The notes beneath the pieces were generated by a model. It saw only the letters and a program-made list of their open reading frames with translations. It was not told the DNA's origin and ran no database searches. Positions 7,957 to 16,868 of a stretch of DNA of 64,000 bases are shown piece after piece; positions within the stretch are counted from its first letter, which is position 1; each line of letters starts with the position of its first letter. A program made the translations under genes and the position numbers. This DNA comes from Sphingomonas koreensis (GTDB lineage Bacteria > Pseudomonadota > Alphaproteobacteria > Sphingomonadales > Sphingomonadaceae), in contig RCZF01000001.1 in the NCBI GenBank assembly GCA_006438735.1, positions 682,001 through 746,000 on the forward strand. The letters are read 5' to 3'.

Positions 7957-9130
7957 AAGTGTGAAGCGCCGTGGGGAGGGGAGGGCTGGGCCGGGGGCTG
8001 CTCGTCGCTGCCGACAGCCGCATGCACGACAGCAGCACGGCATTGACGTCGTGGACGTCGTAATGCCGTTCGGCATGATCGCGCGCGGCAGCGGCCATCG
8101 CCTCGAGCGCGTCGCGATCGGCCAGCGTTTCGAGGATCGCGCGCGCCAACGCCTCGGGGTCGCGGGGTGGGATGAGGCGGCCGTTGCGGCGATCGACGAT
8201 CGCGTCGCGACAGCCGGGCAGATCGGTGGTGATCACCGGCCGGCCGCTCGCAAGCGCCTCGAGGATCGTGCGGGGAAGGCCTTCGCGATAGAAGCTCGGC
8301 AGGACGAACAGGCTGGACGCCGCCAGATGGGGGCGGACGTCACGCGTTTCGGGCAGGAGTTCGATCAACCCTGCGTCGGTCCAGACACGGCATTCGGCCG
8401 GGGTGATCGCCGTGGGGTTGCTGGGTTCGAGCCGCCCCAGCAGCTGGAAGCGTGCGGCGGGCAACACCGCCTTCACGCGCTTTGCACTCTCGACGAAGTC
8501 ATAAACGCCCTTGTCGCGCATCAACCGCGCGATCATCAGGATGACGGGCGGTCCGTCGGGCAGCGGCTGAGCGGCGAAATGCCGTGTGTCGACGCCTGAA
8601 CCCGGCACCTGGACGACATAGTGAGAAGCGGAGATGATCTTGTTGCGCAGCATTTCCGCGCGATCATCGGCGTTGAACACGAAGATTGCCCGGGCCGAGC
8701 GCACGCCCTCGCGGTAGAGCCGGCTGACCAGCCGGCGCAGCCAGACGCGGCGCCCCGCCTCGGCGCTGAACACATAGCCGAGCCCGCTCATCAACGCGTG
8801 GAAACGCGCCCGCCCGGCGAGCCGCGCCGCCAGCCCGCCGTAGATGATCGGCTTCTGCGTATAGGCGATTACCGCATCGGGGCGGTGCCGGCGCATCAGG
8901 CGGACGTAGGCGGCAAGCGTCGCCAGATCGCGCAACGGGCTCAGCGACGCGCGCGCCATCGGCACGCGTTCGAAGCGAACGCCGATCGCGCGCAGCCGGG
9001 CTTCGACCTCGGCATCGCGATCGGGCGCGGTGGCGATCACTTCATGTCCCGCCGCGATCAATGCCGCGAGCAAGGCGCCGCGGAAATTGATCAGCGAATA
9101 AGCGAGGCTGGAATGCAGCAACACCTTCAT
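7943..9130 (-). CDS. Glycosyltransferase family 4 (PglA/WbpH-like)
   Basis: This is a 395-residue GT-B enzyme. Its N terminus (LLHSSLAYSLINFRGAL) and the GLGYVF segment near residue 117 resemble the PglA-type branch that adds an N-acetylgalactosamine-like sugar to an undecaprenyl-linked diamino sugar. The EX7E motif is E283 and E291 (EGLPRTILE). The ATG at 9130, with GAGG upstream, is chosen over a TTG two codons earlier. It is the first gene of a minus-strand pair with the formyltransferase and faces the 4,6-dehydratase gene across a 295-base divergent gap. This fits adding the second sugar after a formamido or acylamido sugar. The linkage is inference. Confidence 0.85.
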   Translation of the reverse strand: MKVLLHSSLAYSLINFRGALLAALIAAGHEVIATAPDRDAEVEARLRAIGVRFERVPMARASLSPLRDLATLAAYVRLMRRHRPDAVIAYTQKPIIYGGLAARLAGRARFHALMSGLGYVFSAEAGRRVWLRRLVSRLYREGVRSARAIFVFNADDRAEMLRNKIISASHYVVQVPGSGVDTRHFAAQPLPDGPPVILMIARLMRDKGVYDFVESAKRVKAVLPAARFQLLGRLEPSNPTAITPAECRVWTDAGLIELLPETRDVRPHLAASSLFVLPSFYREGLPRTILEALASGRPVITTDLPGCRDAIVDRRNGRLIPPRDPEALARAILETLADRDALEAMAAAARDHAERHYDVHDVNAVLLSCMRLSAATSSPRPSPPLPTALHTYERA

Positions 9131-9204
9131 GTTCAAGGTAACCTCGTCTCGAGCGGCGCCGGAACGACCCTAGCCCGGGCCGATGGCGATGGAAGGCCGC
9201 ATTC

Positions 9205-9245
9205 GGGCTGATGCCCTTTTGGGCAGGCCGATACCCTTTGGAGCC
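9205..9245 (+). promoter_or_regulatory. Tandem CCC-TTT motif, copies 2 and 3
   Basis: Two related sites, TGATGCCCTTTTGGGC starting at 9209 and CGATACCCTTTGGAGC starting at 9229, repeat exactly 20 bases apart, about two helical turns. The first contains the perfect palindrome TGCCC-TTTT-GGGCA. They sit in the divergent gap between the glycosyltransferase (start 9130) and the dehydratase (start 9426). Cooperative binding by a dimeric regulator is inference. Confidence 0.5.
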
Positions 9246-9425
9246 AGGTCGCCACCCCATCGGGGCGAGCGCCGCCGAAAGCTGCTCGAATGCGCCACGC
9301 CGGCCATTGCGGATTATGGCTGTTCGCCGAAGTGTTCCCATCGCCGCTTGCCAGTAGAGATACGCCGATGGCCGCCGACGGCACGATCCGCACCGCGTTA
9401 CGCTCGATTTTCGGCAACAGGGCAT

Positions 9426-11498
9426 ATGATGACCAAATCCTCCGAACCCGCCGATACCCGGTCAGCCCGTGCGCCGGCGCCGCCACTGGATCGGCTCGGG
9501 ACCGGCCTCCGCCGGTTCGCCCGGCGCCGGGCGGTGCGATACATCGCGATCATCGCGCTCGATTTCGCCGCGGTGATGGCGACTGTTGCTTCGGTGTTCG
9601 CGCTCGCTGATCGCGGGCAGTCGCAATCGCCGTTCGATCGGCTCGTCTTCCTGTTATTCTTCGCGTCCATCGCAACCGCGGTTTTCGTCGCCAGCGGGCT
9701 CTATCGGCGCAGCTGGCGCTATTTCCAGCTGAGCGATGCGCTGTTCGTCGCGCAGGTTATCGTGCTGGGGCTCGGCGTCGCCTGGCTGGCGACGCTGGCG
9801 GTCCCGTTCTACCGCCATTTCGCGCATGACGCGGTGGCGATCGCGATCTTGGACAGCGTCGCGCTCATCGTGCTGATGATGGCGATGCGCGCCGGGCGCC
9901 GGCTGCAGCGCGAGCGGCGGCAGCGACAGTTGCTGCGGCTGCGCGAACCGTCACGTCCGCCGCGGCGGCGCGTCTTGTTGCTTGGTCCGCTCGACTGGGC
10001 CTCTTCGGTGATCGAACTTGTCCGGCTCGACCGTGCCGCCGGGATCGAGGTGGTGGGCGTGCTACTCCCCGCGCTCGACGACCCGATCTCGCGGCTGTCG
10101 GGCGTCCCCGTGCTCGGCGGGCCGGAAATGCTCGCCGGCACGGTGGCGATGCTCGACGAACGCGGCCGCAAACCCGAAGGGCTGATCCTGTGCGACGATG
10201 CCGGCTGCCTGCCGTTCACCGATCGCGCGAAGCTGATCGTCCGCGCCCACGAACTCGGGCTCGAGCTCGGCAAGGTGAGCGATCCGTGCGCGCAGCTGCT
10301 CCGTCCGACGCCCCGGATCGATGTCGATACGCTTCCGGTCGCCGAGCTGCTCGGCCGTCCCGAGGGCACCATGCAACGCGAGATCGTTGCCGAGCTGATC
10401 CGCGGCCGCCGCGTGCTGGTCACCGGCGCCGGCGGCACGATCGGCAGCGAACTGGTCAAGCAGCTCGCCAGCTTCGGACCTGCCGAGATCGTCCTGCTCG
10501 ATCATGCCGAGCACAGCCTCTATGCGATCGACATGGAAGCGCGCGAATGCTTTCCCGACGTCGTTTTCCATCAGGCGCTGTGCTCGATCCGCCGTCGCAG
10601 CGCCTTGAATGACGTGTTCGCCCGGTTCCGCCCCGAATATGTGTTCCACGCCGCGGCGCTCAAGCATGTGCCGATCGTCGAGGCCAACCCGTGCGCCGGT
10701 GTCCACACCAATGTGATCGGAACGCGCAACGTCGCCGACGCGGTGTGCGCGTTCGGCGTCCGCGCAATGGTCCAGGTTTCGACCGACAAGGCGGTCAATC
10801 CGGTCGGCATGATGGGGGTGACCAAGCGGCTTGGCGAGCTCTACGCCCAGGCGCTCGATGTGTGCGGGGTCGATGATCCCGATGCGCCGCGCTTCGTCAC
10901 GGTGCGGTTCGGCAACGTGCTCGGCTCGTCCGGATCGATCGTGCCGCTGTTCAAACGGCAGATCAGCGAAGGCCGCGCGCTGACGGTGACGCATCCGGAC
11001 ATCACGCGGTTCTTCATGACCGTGAAGGAATCGGTGCAACTGATCCTGCAAAGCAGCGCCTATGCGGTGAAAAAGGATACCGATCGCGGCAACATCTATG
11101 TGCTCGACATGGGCGAGCCGGTGCGGATCATCGACATGGCGCGGCAGATGATCGTGCTCGCCGGGCTCGAGCCCGATGTCGATATCGACATCCGCATCGT
11201 CGGCCTGCGGCCTGGCGAAAAGCTCTACGAGGAATTGTTCGACACTTGCGAGCAGCGGTTCGAGTCGCGGATCGATGGGATTTTCGAGGCGCATTCGCGG
11301 CCGATCCCGCTGCCGCTCATCAGCCGCGCGATCGACCAGCTCGAACAACTGGTCGCCGATGGCGATGACGACGAGGTGTGTCGGATCGCGCACAATCTGG
11401 TGAAGCTGCCCAACGGCAGCGCGGACATGAGCGCGCCGTTCGGCGAGATCGCTTTCTCGATGGCGGCGATCGACGACGAGCGGCGGATGATCCACTGA
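9426..11498 (+). CDS. Membrane nucleotide-sugar 4,6-dehydratase (WbpM/CapD type)
   Basis: This 690-residue protein has four N-terminal membrane segments (about residues 38-150), a CoA-binding-like Rossmann domain (about 175-300) and a C-terminal short-chain dehydrogenase domain with the NAD(P) motif VTGAGGTIGSE. The active-site region STDKAVNPVGMMGVTKR has Met in place of the usual Tyr of the YxxxK pair, the Ser-Met-Lys arrangement of WbpM/PglF dehydratases. It should convert UDP-GlcNAc to the 4-keto-6-deoxy sugar at the inner membrane. The paired ATGs at 9426 and 9429 follow an AGGG site, and either may be used. The next gene, a sugar aminotransferase, starts within its stop (TGATG), so the 4-keto sugar probably becomes a 4-amino sugar. 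Confidence 0.92.
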   Translation: MMTKSSEPADTRSARAPAPPLDRLGTGLRRFARRRAVRYIAIIALDFAAVMATVASVFALADRGQSQSPFDRLVFLLFFASIATAVFVASGLYRRSWRYFQLSDALFVAQVIVLGLGVAWLATLAVPFYRHFAHDAVAIAILDSVALIVLMMAMRAGRRLQRERRQRQLLRLREPSRPPRRRVLLLGPLDWASSVIELVRLDRAAGIEVVGVLLPALDDPISRLSGVPVLGGPEMLAGTVAMLDERGRKPEGLILCDDAGCLPFTDRAKLIVRAHELGLELGKVSDPCAQLLRPTPRIDVDTLPVAELLGRPEGTMQREIVAELIRGRRVLVTGAGGTIGSELVKQLASFGPAEIVLLDHAEHSLYAIDMEARECFPDVVFHQALCSIRRRSALNDVFARFRPEYVFHAAALKHVPIVEANPCAGVHTNVIGTRNVADAVCAFGVRAMVQVSTDKAVNPVGMMGVTKRLGELYAQALDVCGVDDPDAPRFVTVRFGNVLGSSGSIVPLFKRQISEGRALTVTHPDITRFFMTVKESVQLILQSSAYAVKKDTDRGNIYVLDMGEPVRIIDMARQMIVLAGLEPDVDIDIRIVGLRPGEKLYEELFDTCEQRFESRIDGIFEAHSRPIPLPLISRAIDQLEQLVADGDDDEVCRIAHNLVKLPNGSADMSAPFGEIAFSMAAIDDERRMIH

Positions 11499-12724
11499 TG
11501 ACGGCGCCCGCCGCCTTGCGTCAGGCCCCGCTGGCCGCGCCGCCGCGGATCGCCACGGCGCCGACCGCTTTCGCCTCACGTTGGCCGTGCTTCGAGGCGG
11601 ACGAAATCGAGGCGGTCGCCGCCGTGCTCGCCAGCGGCCGGGTCAACGCGCTGGTGCATGGCGACGAGACGCGGGCGTTCGAGCGCGCGTTCGCGGACTT
11701 CGTCGGCGTCGAGCATGCGATCGCGGTGGCCAACGGCACACTTGCGCTCGAACTGGCGCTGCACGCGCTCGGCATCGGCCGCGGGGATGAGGTGATCGTG
11801 CCGGCGCGCAGCTTCTTCGCCACGGCGAGTTGCGTCGCGGCGGTCGGCGCGACGCCGGTGTTCGCCGATATCGACCCCGGTTCGCAGACGATCGCGCCCG
11901 ATTCCGCCGCGCGGATGATCGGCCCTCGCACCCGCGCGATCGTCTGCGTTCATCTCTCGGGCTGGCCCTGCGACATGGCCCGGCTGCGCGAACTTTGTGA
12001 CGCCGCGGGCGTATTCCTGGTCGAGGATTGCGCGCAGGCGCACGGCGCGGCGATCCACGGTCGCCGGGTCGGCAGCTTCGGCGACATCGCCGCCTTTTCG
12101 TTCTGCACCGACAAGATCATGTCGACCGGCGGCGAAGGCGGGATGGTGACGACTGCCGACCGCGCTTTGTGGGCGCGCGCCTGGGCGTACAAGGATCATG
12201 GTAAGGATCCCGACCGGCTCCGCACTGCCACGCCGGGTAACGCTTTCCGCTATATGCACGACAGTTTCGGCAGCAATTTCCGGCTGACCGAGATGCAGGC
12301 GGCGATCGGTCGCCGCCAGCTCGCCAAGCTTCCCGTATGGTTGCGCCGTCGCCAGGCCAATGCGGAAGCGTTGCGAGCCGCGCTCCGAGACCATCCGGCG
12401 ATCGAATGCCCCCCGATCCCGGATGGTACCACGCCCGCCTGGTATCGCTGCAACGTGCAGGTGCGCCCGGCGGCGTTGCCGCACGGCCTGGGCGTCGAAG
12501 ATGTCGTCGGCCGCCTGCGCGCGCAAGGGATCGCTTGCGCGAGCGGCGGCTGCCCCGACATGAGCCGCGAGACCGCGTTTCGCGGCCGCCACGTCCGCAC
12601 CGATGGCGGGTTGCCCGTCGCGCAGCAGGTCGCCGCGCGCAACATCATGTTTGCGGTCGATCATTCGTTTGAGCCGCAAACGATGGTGGCCGTGGCCGGT
12701 GCGCTGCGCGGGGTTCTCGATTGA
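11498..12724 (+). CDS. DegT/DnrJ/EryC1/StrS-family sugar aminotransferase
   Basis: This 408-residue PLP enzyme has the family hallmarks: VANGTLALELAL near residue 80, the substrate-pocket motif DCAQAHGA, and the lysine that forms the Schiff base in FSFCTDKIMSTGGEGG. It transfers an amino group, usually from glutamate, to a 4-keto (or 3-keto) nucleotide sugar. Its start is fused to the stop of the 4,6-dehydratase gene, so the pair resembles PglF-PglE and would give a UDP-4-amino-4,6-dideoxy-N-acetyl-hexosamine. That product is the natural substrate for the formyltransferase at 7000-7956 and the NeuD-like acyltransferase at 17984-19183. The sugar stereochemistry cannot be told. Confidence 0.92.
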   Translation: MTAPAALRQAPLAAPPRIATAPTAFASRWPCFEADEIEAVAAVLASGRVNALVHGDETRAFERAFADFVGVEHAIAVANGTLALELALHALGIGRGDEVIVPARSFFATASCVAAVGATPVFADIDPGSQTIAPDSAARMIGPRTRAIVCVHLSGWPCDMARLRELCDAAGVFLVEDCAQAHGAAIHGRRVGSFGDIAAFSFCTDKIMSTGGEGGMVTTADRALWARAWAYKDHGKDPDRLRTATPGNAFRYMHDSFGSNFRLTEMQAAIGRRQLAKLPVWLRRRQANAEALRAALRDHPAIECPPIPDGTTPAWYRCNVQVRPAALPHGLGVEDVVGRLRAQGIACASGGCPDMSRETAFRGRHVRTDGGLPVAQQVAARNIMFAVDHSFEPQTMVAVAGALRGVLD

Positions 12725-13779
12725 AGGCTTACCCACCCTTGGTGCGATCCGCGAGCCCACGGGCCCGACGCGTCGTCGCGGCGCCGCCGAACGCGCCGGC
12801 CGGCGCGATCGTCGAGCTGGCGCCCGATGCGCTCCGTCCGGGCGCGCTGGCCGATCTGTTTCGCGCCGGCGCGGCGGTGGTGATCATTCCGTTCGGTGGC
12901 CGGCTGCAACGGCTGTGGAACCAGCTTGTCGAGAACGCCGACGAGCAACTTCCCTGGCAGGCGCCGCTGATCGACATCGGCCGGAATCACCATGGCTCGA
13001 CCGATCTTGTCGCGAGCCTCGGCGACGTCAGCTATTTCCAGCCCGGACAGCATGGCTACATCGCGCGAAAGATCGAGATCGATCGCGACGCGGACGGCTT
13101 CCCGCAGCCCGATCCGCCACGGTTCCATCAAGGCGAGAGCGCCTATGAGGTGCCGATCGATGCGATGGCCGAGTGCTGCGCGATCGCCGATCTGATCATG
13201 ATCGGGCTTACCCCGCCAGACGCGGCGCCGGCACGCTACCGCGTCGCCATTCAGCGGCTCAAATATCAGGCCGATCTAGCCACGCTCCAGCGGATCGAGG
13301 CGATGATGCTCAATTCGATCGCGCGCTGGAGCAGGGTCGGCTTTCGGGTCGATGCCAATCGCGGCACGATCAATCCACGGTTTGCCGGCAAGGGCGTTTC
13401 CGATGCGCTGGCGGTGATGATGCTGAGTGCGCGGCTGCGTAGCGTTGCGACCTGGATCAATCGGCGGTTCGGCGATCCGCAGTTGGCGCAGCCGACCGGT
13501 CCCGGCCGCCGCATCGTCGAGAGCGCGCATCTCGACGAACGCTATTTCTCGGCGTTGTGCGGCAAGCGAGAAACGGTGTGCACCGAGGTGTTCCATAAAG
13601 ACGCCTGGCACAAGCTGCCGATCGGAACCGATTCGGTCGCGGTATTCGCCGGCAAGCTGGCGCAGCGGGCTTATGGGATACCGCCATTGCTCCACCGCGT
13701 GATCTACACCGGCGAGGTCGCCGAGCGGCCGGTCGATCCGCGCAGCGGCAACGTCACGATGCTGATCGGCACCGCCTGA
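12721..13779 (+). CDS. 2OG-Fe(II) oxygenase-like protein of unknown role
   Basis: This 352-residue protein has no clear name. Its C terminus carries the arrangement of non-haem Fe(II)/2-oxoglutarate oxygenases: H270-L-D272 (in ESAHLDERYFSAL), then H325-R-V 53 residues later (in PPLLHRVIYTGE), with candidate 2OG-binding arginines at 336 or 341. The N-terminal 170 residues look like the variable cap of isopenicillin-N-synthase-type enzymes. The TTG at 12721 overlaps the aminotransferase stop (TTGA); a GTG at 12742 is an alternative. It is the third gene of the dehydratase-aminotransferase operon, so hydroxylation or oxidation of a sugar or sugar substituent is possible. That role is inference. 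Confidence 0.6.
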   Translation: MKAYPPLVRSASPRARRVVAAPPNAPAGAIVELAPDALRPGALADLFRAGAAVVIIPFGGRLQRLWNQLVENADEQLPWQAPLIDIGRNHHGSTDLVASLGDVSYFQPGQHGYIARKIEIDRDADGFPQPDPPRFHQGESAYEVPIDAMAECCAIADLIMIGLTPPDAAPARYRVAIQRLKYQADLATLQRIEAMMLNSIARWSRVGFRVDANRGTINPRFAGKGVSDALAVMMLSARLRSVATWINRRFGDPQLAQPTGPGRRIVESAHLDERYFSALCGKRETVCTEVFHKDAWHKLPIGTDSVAVFAGKLAQRAYGIPPLLHRVIYTGEVAERPVDPRSGNVTMLIGTA

Positions 13780-13788
13780 ACGATATGT

Positions 13789-15822
13789 TCAGGGCTTCGC
13801 GGCCTGCGCGATCGCCGGCGCCAGCAGCTCCGCACCCCGCGCGTTCAGATGATTGCTGTCCATATAGAGCGGCACCCCGTTTCTGGCCGCCGCGCACTGT
13901 TCGCCGTCGCAAAGCACGGTCGCGGGATAGACGCGGCGCAGCCGGGGATTGCGGCCGAGCCTATCGAGCATGGCGACGGTATCGGCCTGGCGTTGGCGAT
14001 AGAGCGAGGCGGGGATCGCATAGGTCTGCGCCGGCCTGCCGCTCCAATCGAGGCGCGCGAGCGTGAAGGGGATGTCGTGCCCCGTTTCCGGGATCGGATA
14101 GACCAGCACGACCGTCTTGCCGGCGGCAAGTAGACGATCGACCATCGCCGTAATTCCGTCCTGCACAGCGCGGCGCGCTGCGGCGGTGAATTGCGGGTAG
14201 TGCCAGCCCTGCGCGTCCTGCAGGTCCGGCAGGTCGCCATTGGTTTCGGCCGGCCCCGCCGCGATCGCACGGCCGCGATAATAATAGGTCCAGCGCCCCG
14301 CCAGGACGACGGTGTCGATCGCCGGATGCGCCTCCAGGAAAGCGACGTTGCGCGCGTTGGCGGCAATGCAGGCGGCGTCCGGCCCGTAGCCGAGCAGCGG
14401 CGGGCAGCGCGACGCGGCGCCATAGAGCGTCGCCGGGCCGTCCTCGCCAATCCGCCCCATTGCGGCGCGCAAAGCCGCTGCGTGCGAATCGCCGAGCAGC
14501 GCGATCCGCAGCCGGGCGGGGTCGCCGATCACGCAGGCACGTGTGATCGCCAGCGTTCCGTCGCAATGCCAGGGATAGGGATTGGCCTCGGCCGAATAAG
14601 CGGAAAGCTGAGCCACTTTCGGCGGCACGCGTTGCGGCAAGCCGCCGGTCAGCACGAGCACCCCGCCGAACGCCGATGTGCACGCCACCATCGCCGCCGC
14701 CGCGACGAACAGCGCGCGGCGGCTGCGCAGCACCTGTCCGGTCCGCACCGGCCGCTCGATGAACCGCCACGACAGCGCGGCGCATAGCAATGCGACGAAC
14801 GCGATTTCGATCATCAACTGGTGCGGCGGCTCGTCGATCATCCGGTAGCGCGCGAACACGAACAGGGGCCAGTGCCACAGATAGAAGGAATAGGAGATTT
14901 GCCCGCAGAACACCGCCGCGGGACGGGACAGCAGCGCGCTCGCCAGCGTCGCTTGATCCCGGCCGGCTTGGATGACCAGCGCCGTGCCGATGCATGGTAT
15001 CGCCGCACTTGCGCCGGGGAACGGCATCGCATCCGAAAAGGCGATAACGGCATAACCGATCATCGCGAGGCCGCTGACGCCGGCGATCTGTGCCGCCCCG
15101 TTGGAGCGGAATGCCGGCACCAGGCCAAGCGCCAGTACCGCGCCCAGCGCCAATTCCCAGGCGCGGAACGGCAACAGGTAGAACGCCGCCGAGGGCTGAC
15201 GATCGGTCATCCATACGCAAGCGGCAAACGAGCCGACCAGAATCACAACCGTTGCCGCGATCAACGTCCGCCGGCCGAGCCGCTTCAGCGCGAGCAGCAG
15301 CAGCGGCCAGAACAGGTAGAATTGCTCCTCGACGCCGAGTGACCAGGTGTGCAGCATCGGCTTGAGTTGGGCGGAAGCGGCGAAATAATCGGATTGCCAC
15401 CACAGCAAAACGTTCGCCGCCGACGCCGCCGCGGCAACCAGTGTAATGCCGAAATCGGCAAGATCGCGCGGCAGCATGATGGCCGTCGAAGCGATCGCGC
15501 TGGCACCGAGCAACACGAACAACGCCGGGAAGATCCGACGGATGCGTCGTTCGTAGAAGCGCACCAGCGAGAAGCGGCCGCCTTCCATATCGGCGACCAA
15601 CAGTTGCGTGATCAGATAACCCGAAATGACGAAGAAGATATCGACGCCGACAAAGCCGCCGGAAACCACGCCGAGCCCGGAATGGTACAATACCACCGGC
15701 AGCACCGCGACCGCGCGCAACCCATCGATATCGGGCCGATACGCGCTCCGGATCCGTGCCGGGGTCACCGCAACGATCGGCGGAACGATTCCGGCGAGCG
15801 CCGGGGTCGTCAGCGGGCGCAT
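13789..15822 (-). CDS. Membrane O-acyltransferase with SGNH domain (OafA type)
   Basis: This is a 677-residue, two-part protein. The N-terminal half is an acyltransferase-3 domain with about ten membrane segments and the motifs YRPDIDGLRAVAVLPVVLYH and FVGVDIFFVISGYLIT. The C-terminal part (from about 430) is a periplasmic SGNH hydrolase-like domain with IALLGDSHAAAL and a closing DSNHLNARG motif. OafA-type proteins of this layout O-acetylate periplasmic or lipid-linked saccharides. The ATG at 15822 with AGGGAG upstream is chosen over a GTG 22 codons earlier. The gene converges on the 2OG-oxygenase gene with only 9 bases between stops and follows the sulfotransferase by 26 bases, so the two modifying enzymes share a transcript. 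Confidence 0.9.
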   Translation of the reverse strand: MRPLTTPALAGIVPPIVAVTPARIRSAYRPDIDGLRAVAVLPVVLYHSGLGVVSGGFVGVDIFFVISGYLITQLLVADMEGGRFSLVRFYERRIRRIFPALFVLLGASAIASTAIMLPRDLADFGITLVAAAASAANVLLWWQSDYFAASAQLKPMLHTWSLGVEEQFYLFWPLLLLALKRLGRRTLIAATVVILVGSFAACVWMTDRQPSAAFYLLPFRAWELALGAVLALGLVPAFRSNGAAQIAGVSGLAMIGYAVIAFSDAMPFPGASAAIPCIGTALVIQAGRDQATLASALLSRPAAVFCGQISYSFYLWHWPLFVFARYRMIDEPPHQLMIEIAFVALLCAALSWRFIERPVRTGQVLRSRRALFVAAAAMVACTSAFGGVLVLTGGLPQRVPPKVAQLSAYSAEANPYPWHCDGTLAITRACVIGDPARLRIALLGDSHAAALRAAMGRIGEDGPATLYGAASRCPPLLGYGPDAACIAANARNVAFLEAHPAIDTVVLAGRWTYYYRGRAIAAGPAETNGDLPDLQDAQGWHYPQFTAAARRAVQDGITAMVDRLLAAGKTVVLVYPIPETGHDIPFTLARLDWSGRPAQTYAIPASLYRQRQADTVAMLDRLGRNPRLRRVYPATVLCDGEQCAAARNGVPLYMDSNHLNARGAELLAPAIAQAAKP

Positions 15823-15848
15823 GGCTCCCTGGTCCCGGAGGCCGGCGT

Positions 15849-16760
15849 TTAGCCGACCCCGGGTTGCGCTAATGCCCGCTCGCGGCACGAGGGGCGCTGA
15901 TAGATGTCGAACAACGGATCGAGATGCCGCGCGAGATAATCGTCGATATAGGCGATCTCTTCCTCGCTGAAATAATCGACATAGCCGCCGATCTTGCCGC
16001 GGCGGACCTTGAAGCTGTCTGGATTGGCGGGATCCGCGGGGCGCATCCGTTCGTGCCCGAAGCCATCGGCGAGCTCGATCTTGCGCAGATTCTCGAACGA
16101 GGCGAACTCGATCGCCTGATCGAGCAGCGCATCGTCGAGTGCTGGAAGCTGCAGGAAACCCGCCGCCTCGCGCAGCACGCGGCGCGGGCTGACGTGCATG
16201 TCTTCATAAGTGATCCAGTGAAACGCCCGCACCGATCCGCGCGCGCGCGCCCAGGCATTGTAGAAGGCGACGATGGCGTTGATGCTGCCGCGCTCGCCGC
16301 TCAGATATTCGCCGATCGAACAATCGATCACCTTCATCCGGTTTCTGGCGTCGAAATAATAGGATACCAGCACGTCGCGCGGATCGCGCGTCAGGAACAA
16401 GATGCGCTTGCCGGCATAAGCCGATTTGTCGGTCTCGACCTCAGGCCCAAACTTGAGGTTGGGGGAATCGTCATGAGTGAAGGCGATGTTGGGGATGCGC
16501 GAGGAGAGCTTCCAGAAATGCTGGATCTCCATCGGATTGTCGAGCGACAGATCGTATTGGTGGCTGATGATGTAGCCGATCATCGTGCGGAACCAGGTGC
16601 GCCCGGCCTTGGGATAGGAAAGAACGAAGGCGTCGCGCGCCCAGAAGCTCGCGGCGCGGCGCAGCGCGCCCATCGGGCCGCGGGTCTTGATCGCGCGGGG
16701 CAGGACCTTCTCGCCGGCGGCGAAGGAGAAGTCTCGAATTCCGGTCCTTAGGCTGGTCAT
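15849..16760 (-). CDS. PAPS-dependent sulfotransferase
   Basis: This 303-residue protein has the 5'-phosphosulfate binding loop SYPKAGRTWFRTMIG, the 3'-phosphate binding segment RDPRDVLVSYYFDARN and the late RRGKIGGYVDYFS element of cytosolic-type sulfotransferases. It should move sulfate from PAPS to a hydroxyl group of a sugar or lipid. The placement between two acyltransferase genes suggests the exopolysaccharide, or a lipid-linked precursor, as target. The ATG at 16760 is favoured; a GTG 12 codons upstream is possible. A copy of the locus-wide regulatory motif lies about 75-100 bases upstream. No PAPS-synthesis genes are in the window. Confidence 0.88.
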   Translation of the reverse strand: MTSLRTGIRDFSFAAGEKVLPRAIKTRGPMGALRRAASFWARDAFVLSYPKAGRTWFRTMIGYIISHQYDLSLDNPMEIQHFWKLSSRIPNIAFTHDDSPNLKFGPEVETDKSAYAGKRILFLTRDPRDVLVSYYFDARNRMKVIDCSIGEYLSGERGSINAIVAFYNAWARARGSVRAFHWITYEDMHVSPRRVLREAAGFLQLPALDDALLDQAIEFASFENLRKIELADGFGHERMRPADPANPDSFKVRRGKIGGYVDYFSEEEIAYIDDYLARHLDPLFDIYQRPSCRERALAQPGVG

Positions 16761-16833
16761 GGGATATGGCGTCCAATGTCGCGGTGAGGCAGCCACTATA
16801 CCCCGACGCTCGACGCGCCACGGATGCTTTTCA

Positions 16834-16857
16834 GGATGATGCCCAAAGGGATGGCGG
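16834..16857 (-). promoter_or_regulatory. Locus-wide CCC-TTT motif, copy 4
   Basis: On the minus strand the core reads CCATCCCTTTGGGCATCATC, matching the copies at 9205-9245. It lies in the 108-base gap upstream of the sulfotransferase gene and points towards it. Confidence 0.4.
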
Positions 16858-16868
16858 CCGACGCCGGT

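Noticed and set aside
9249..9270. A third CCC-TTT-like site after the tandem pair
   Set aside because: It reads GCCACCCCATCGGGGC and breaks the TTT core and the 20-base spacing, so it is too weak to count.
10062..11579. 505-codon open frame on the minus strand
   Set aside because: It is antisense to the 4,6-dehydratase gene, with no recognisable domain.
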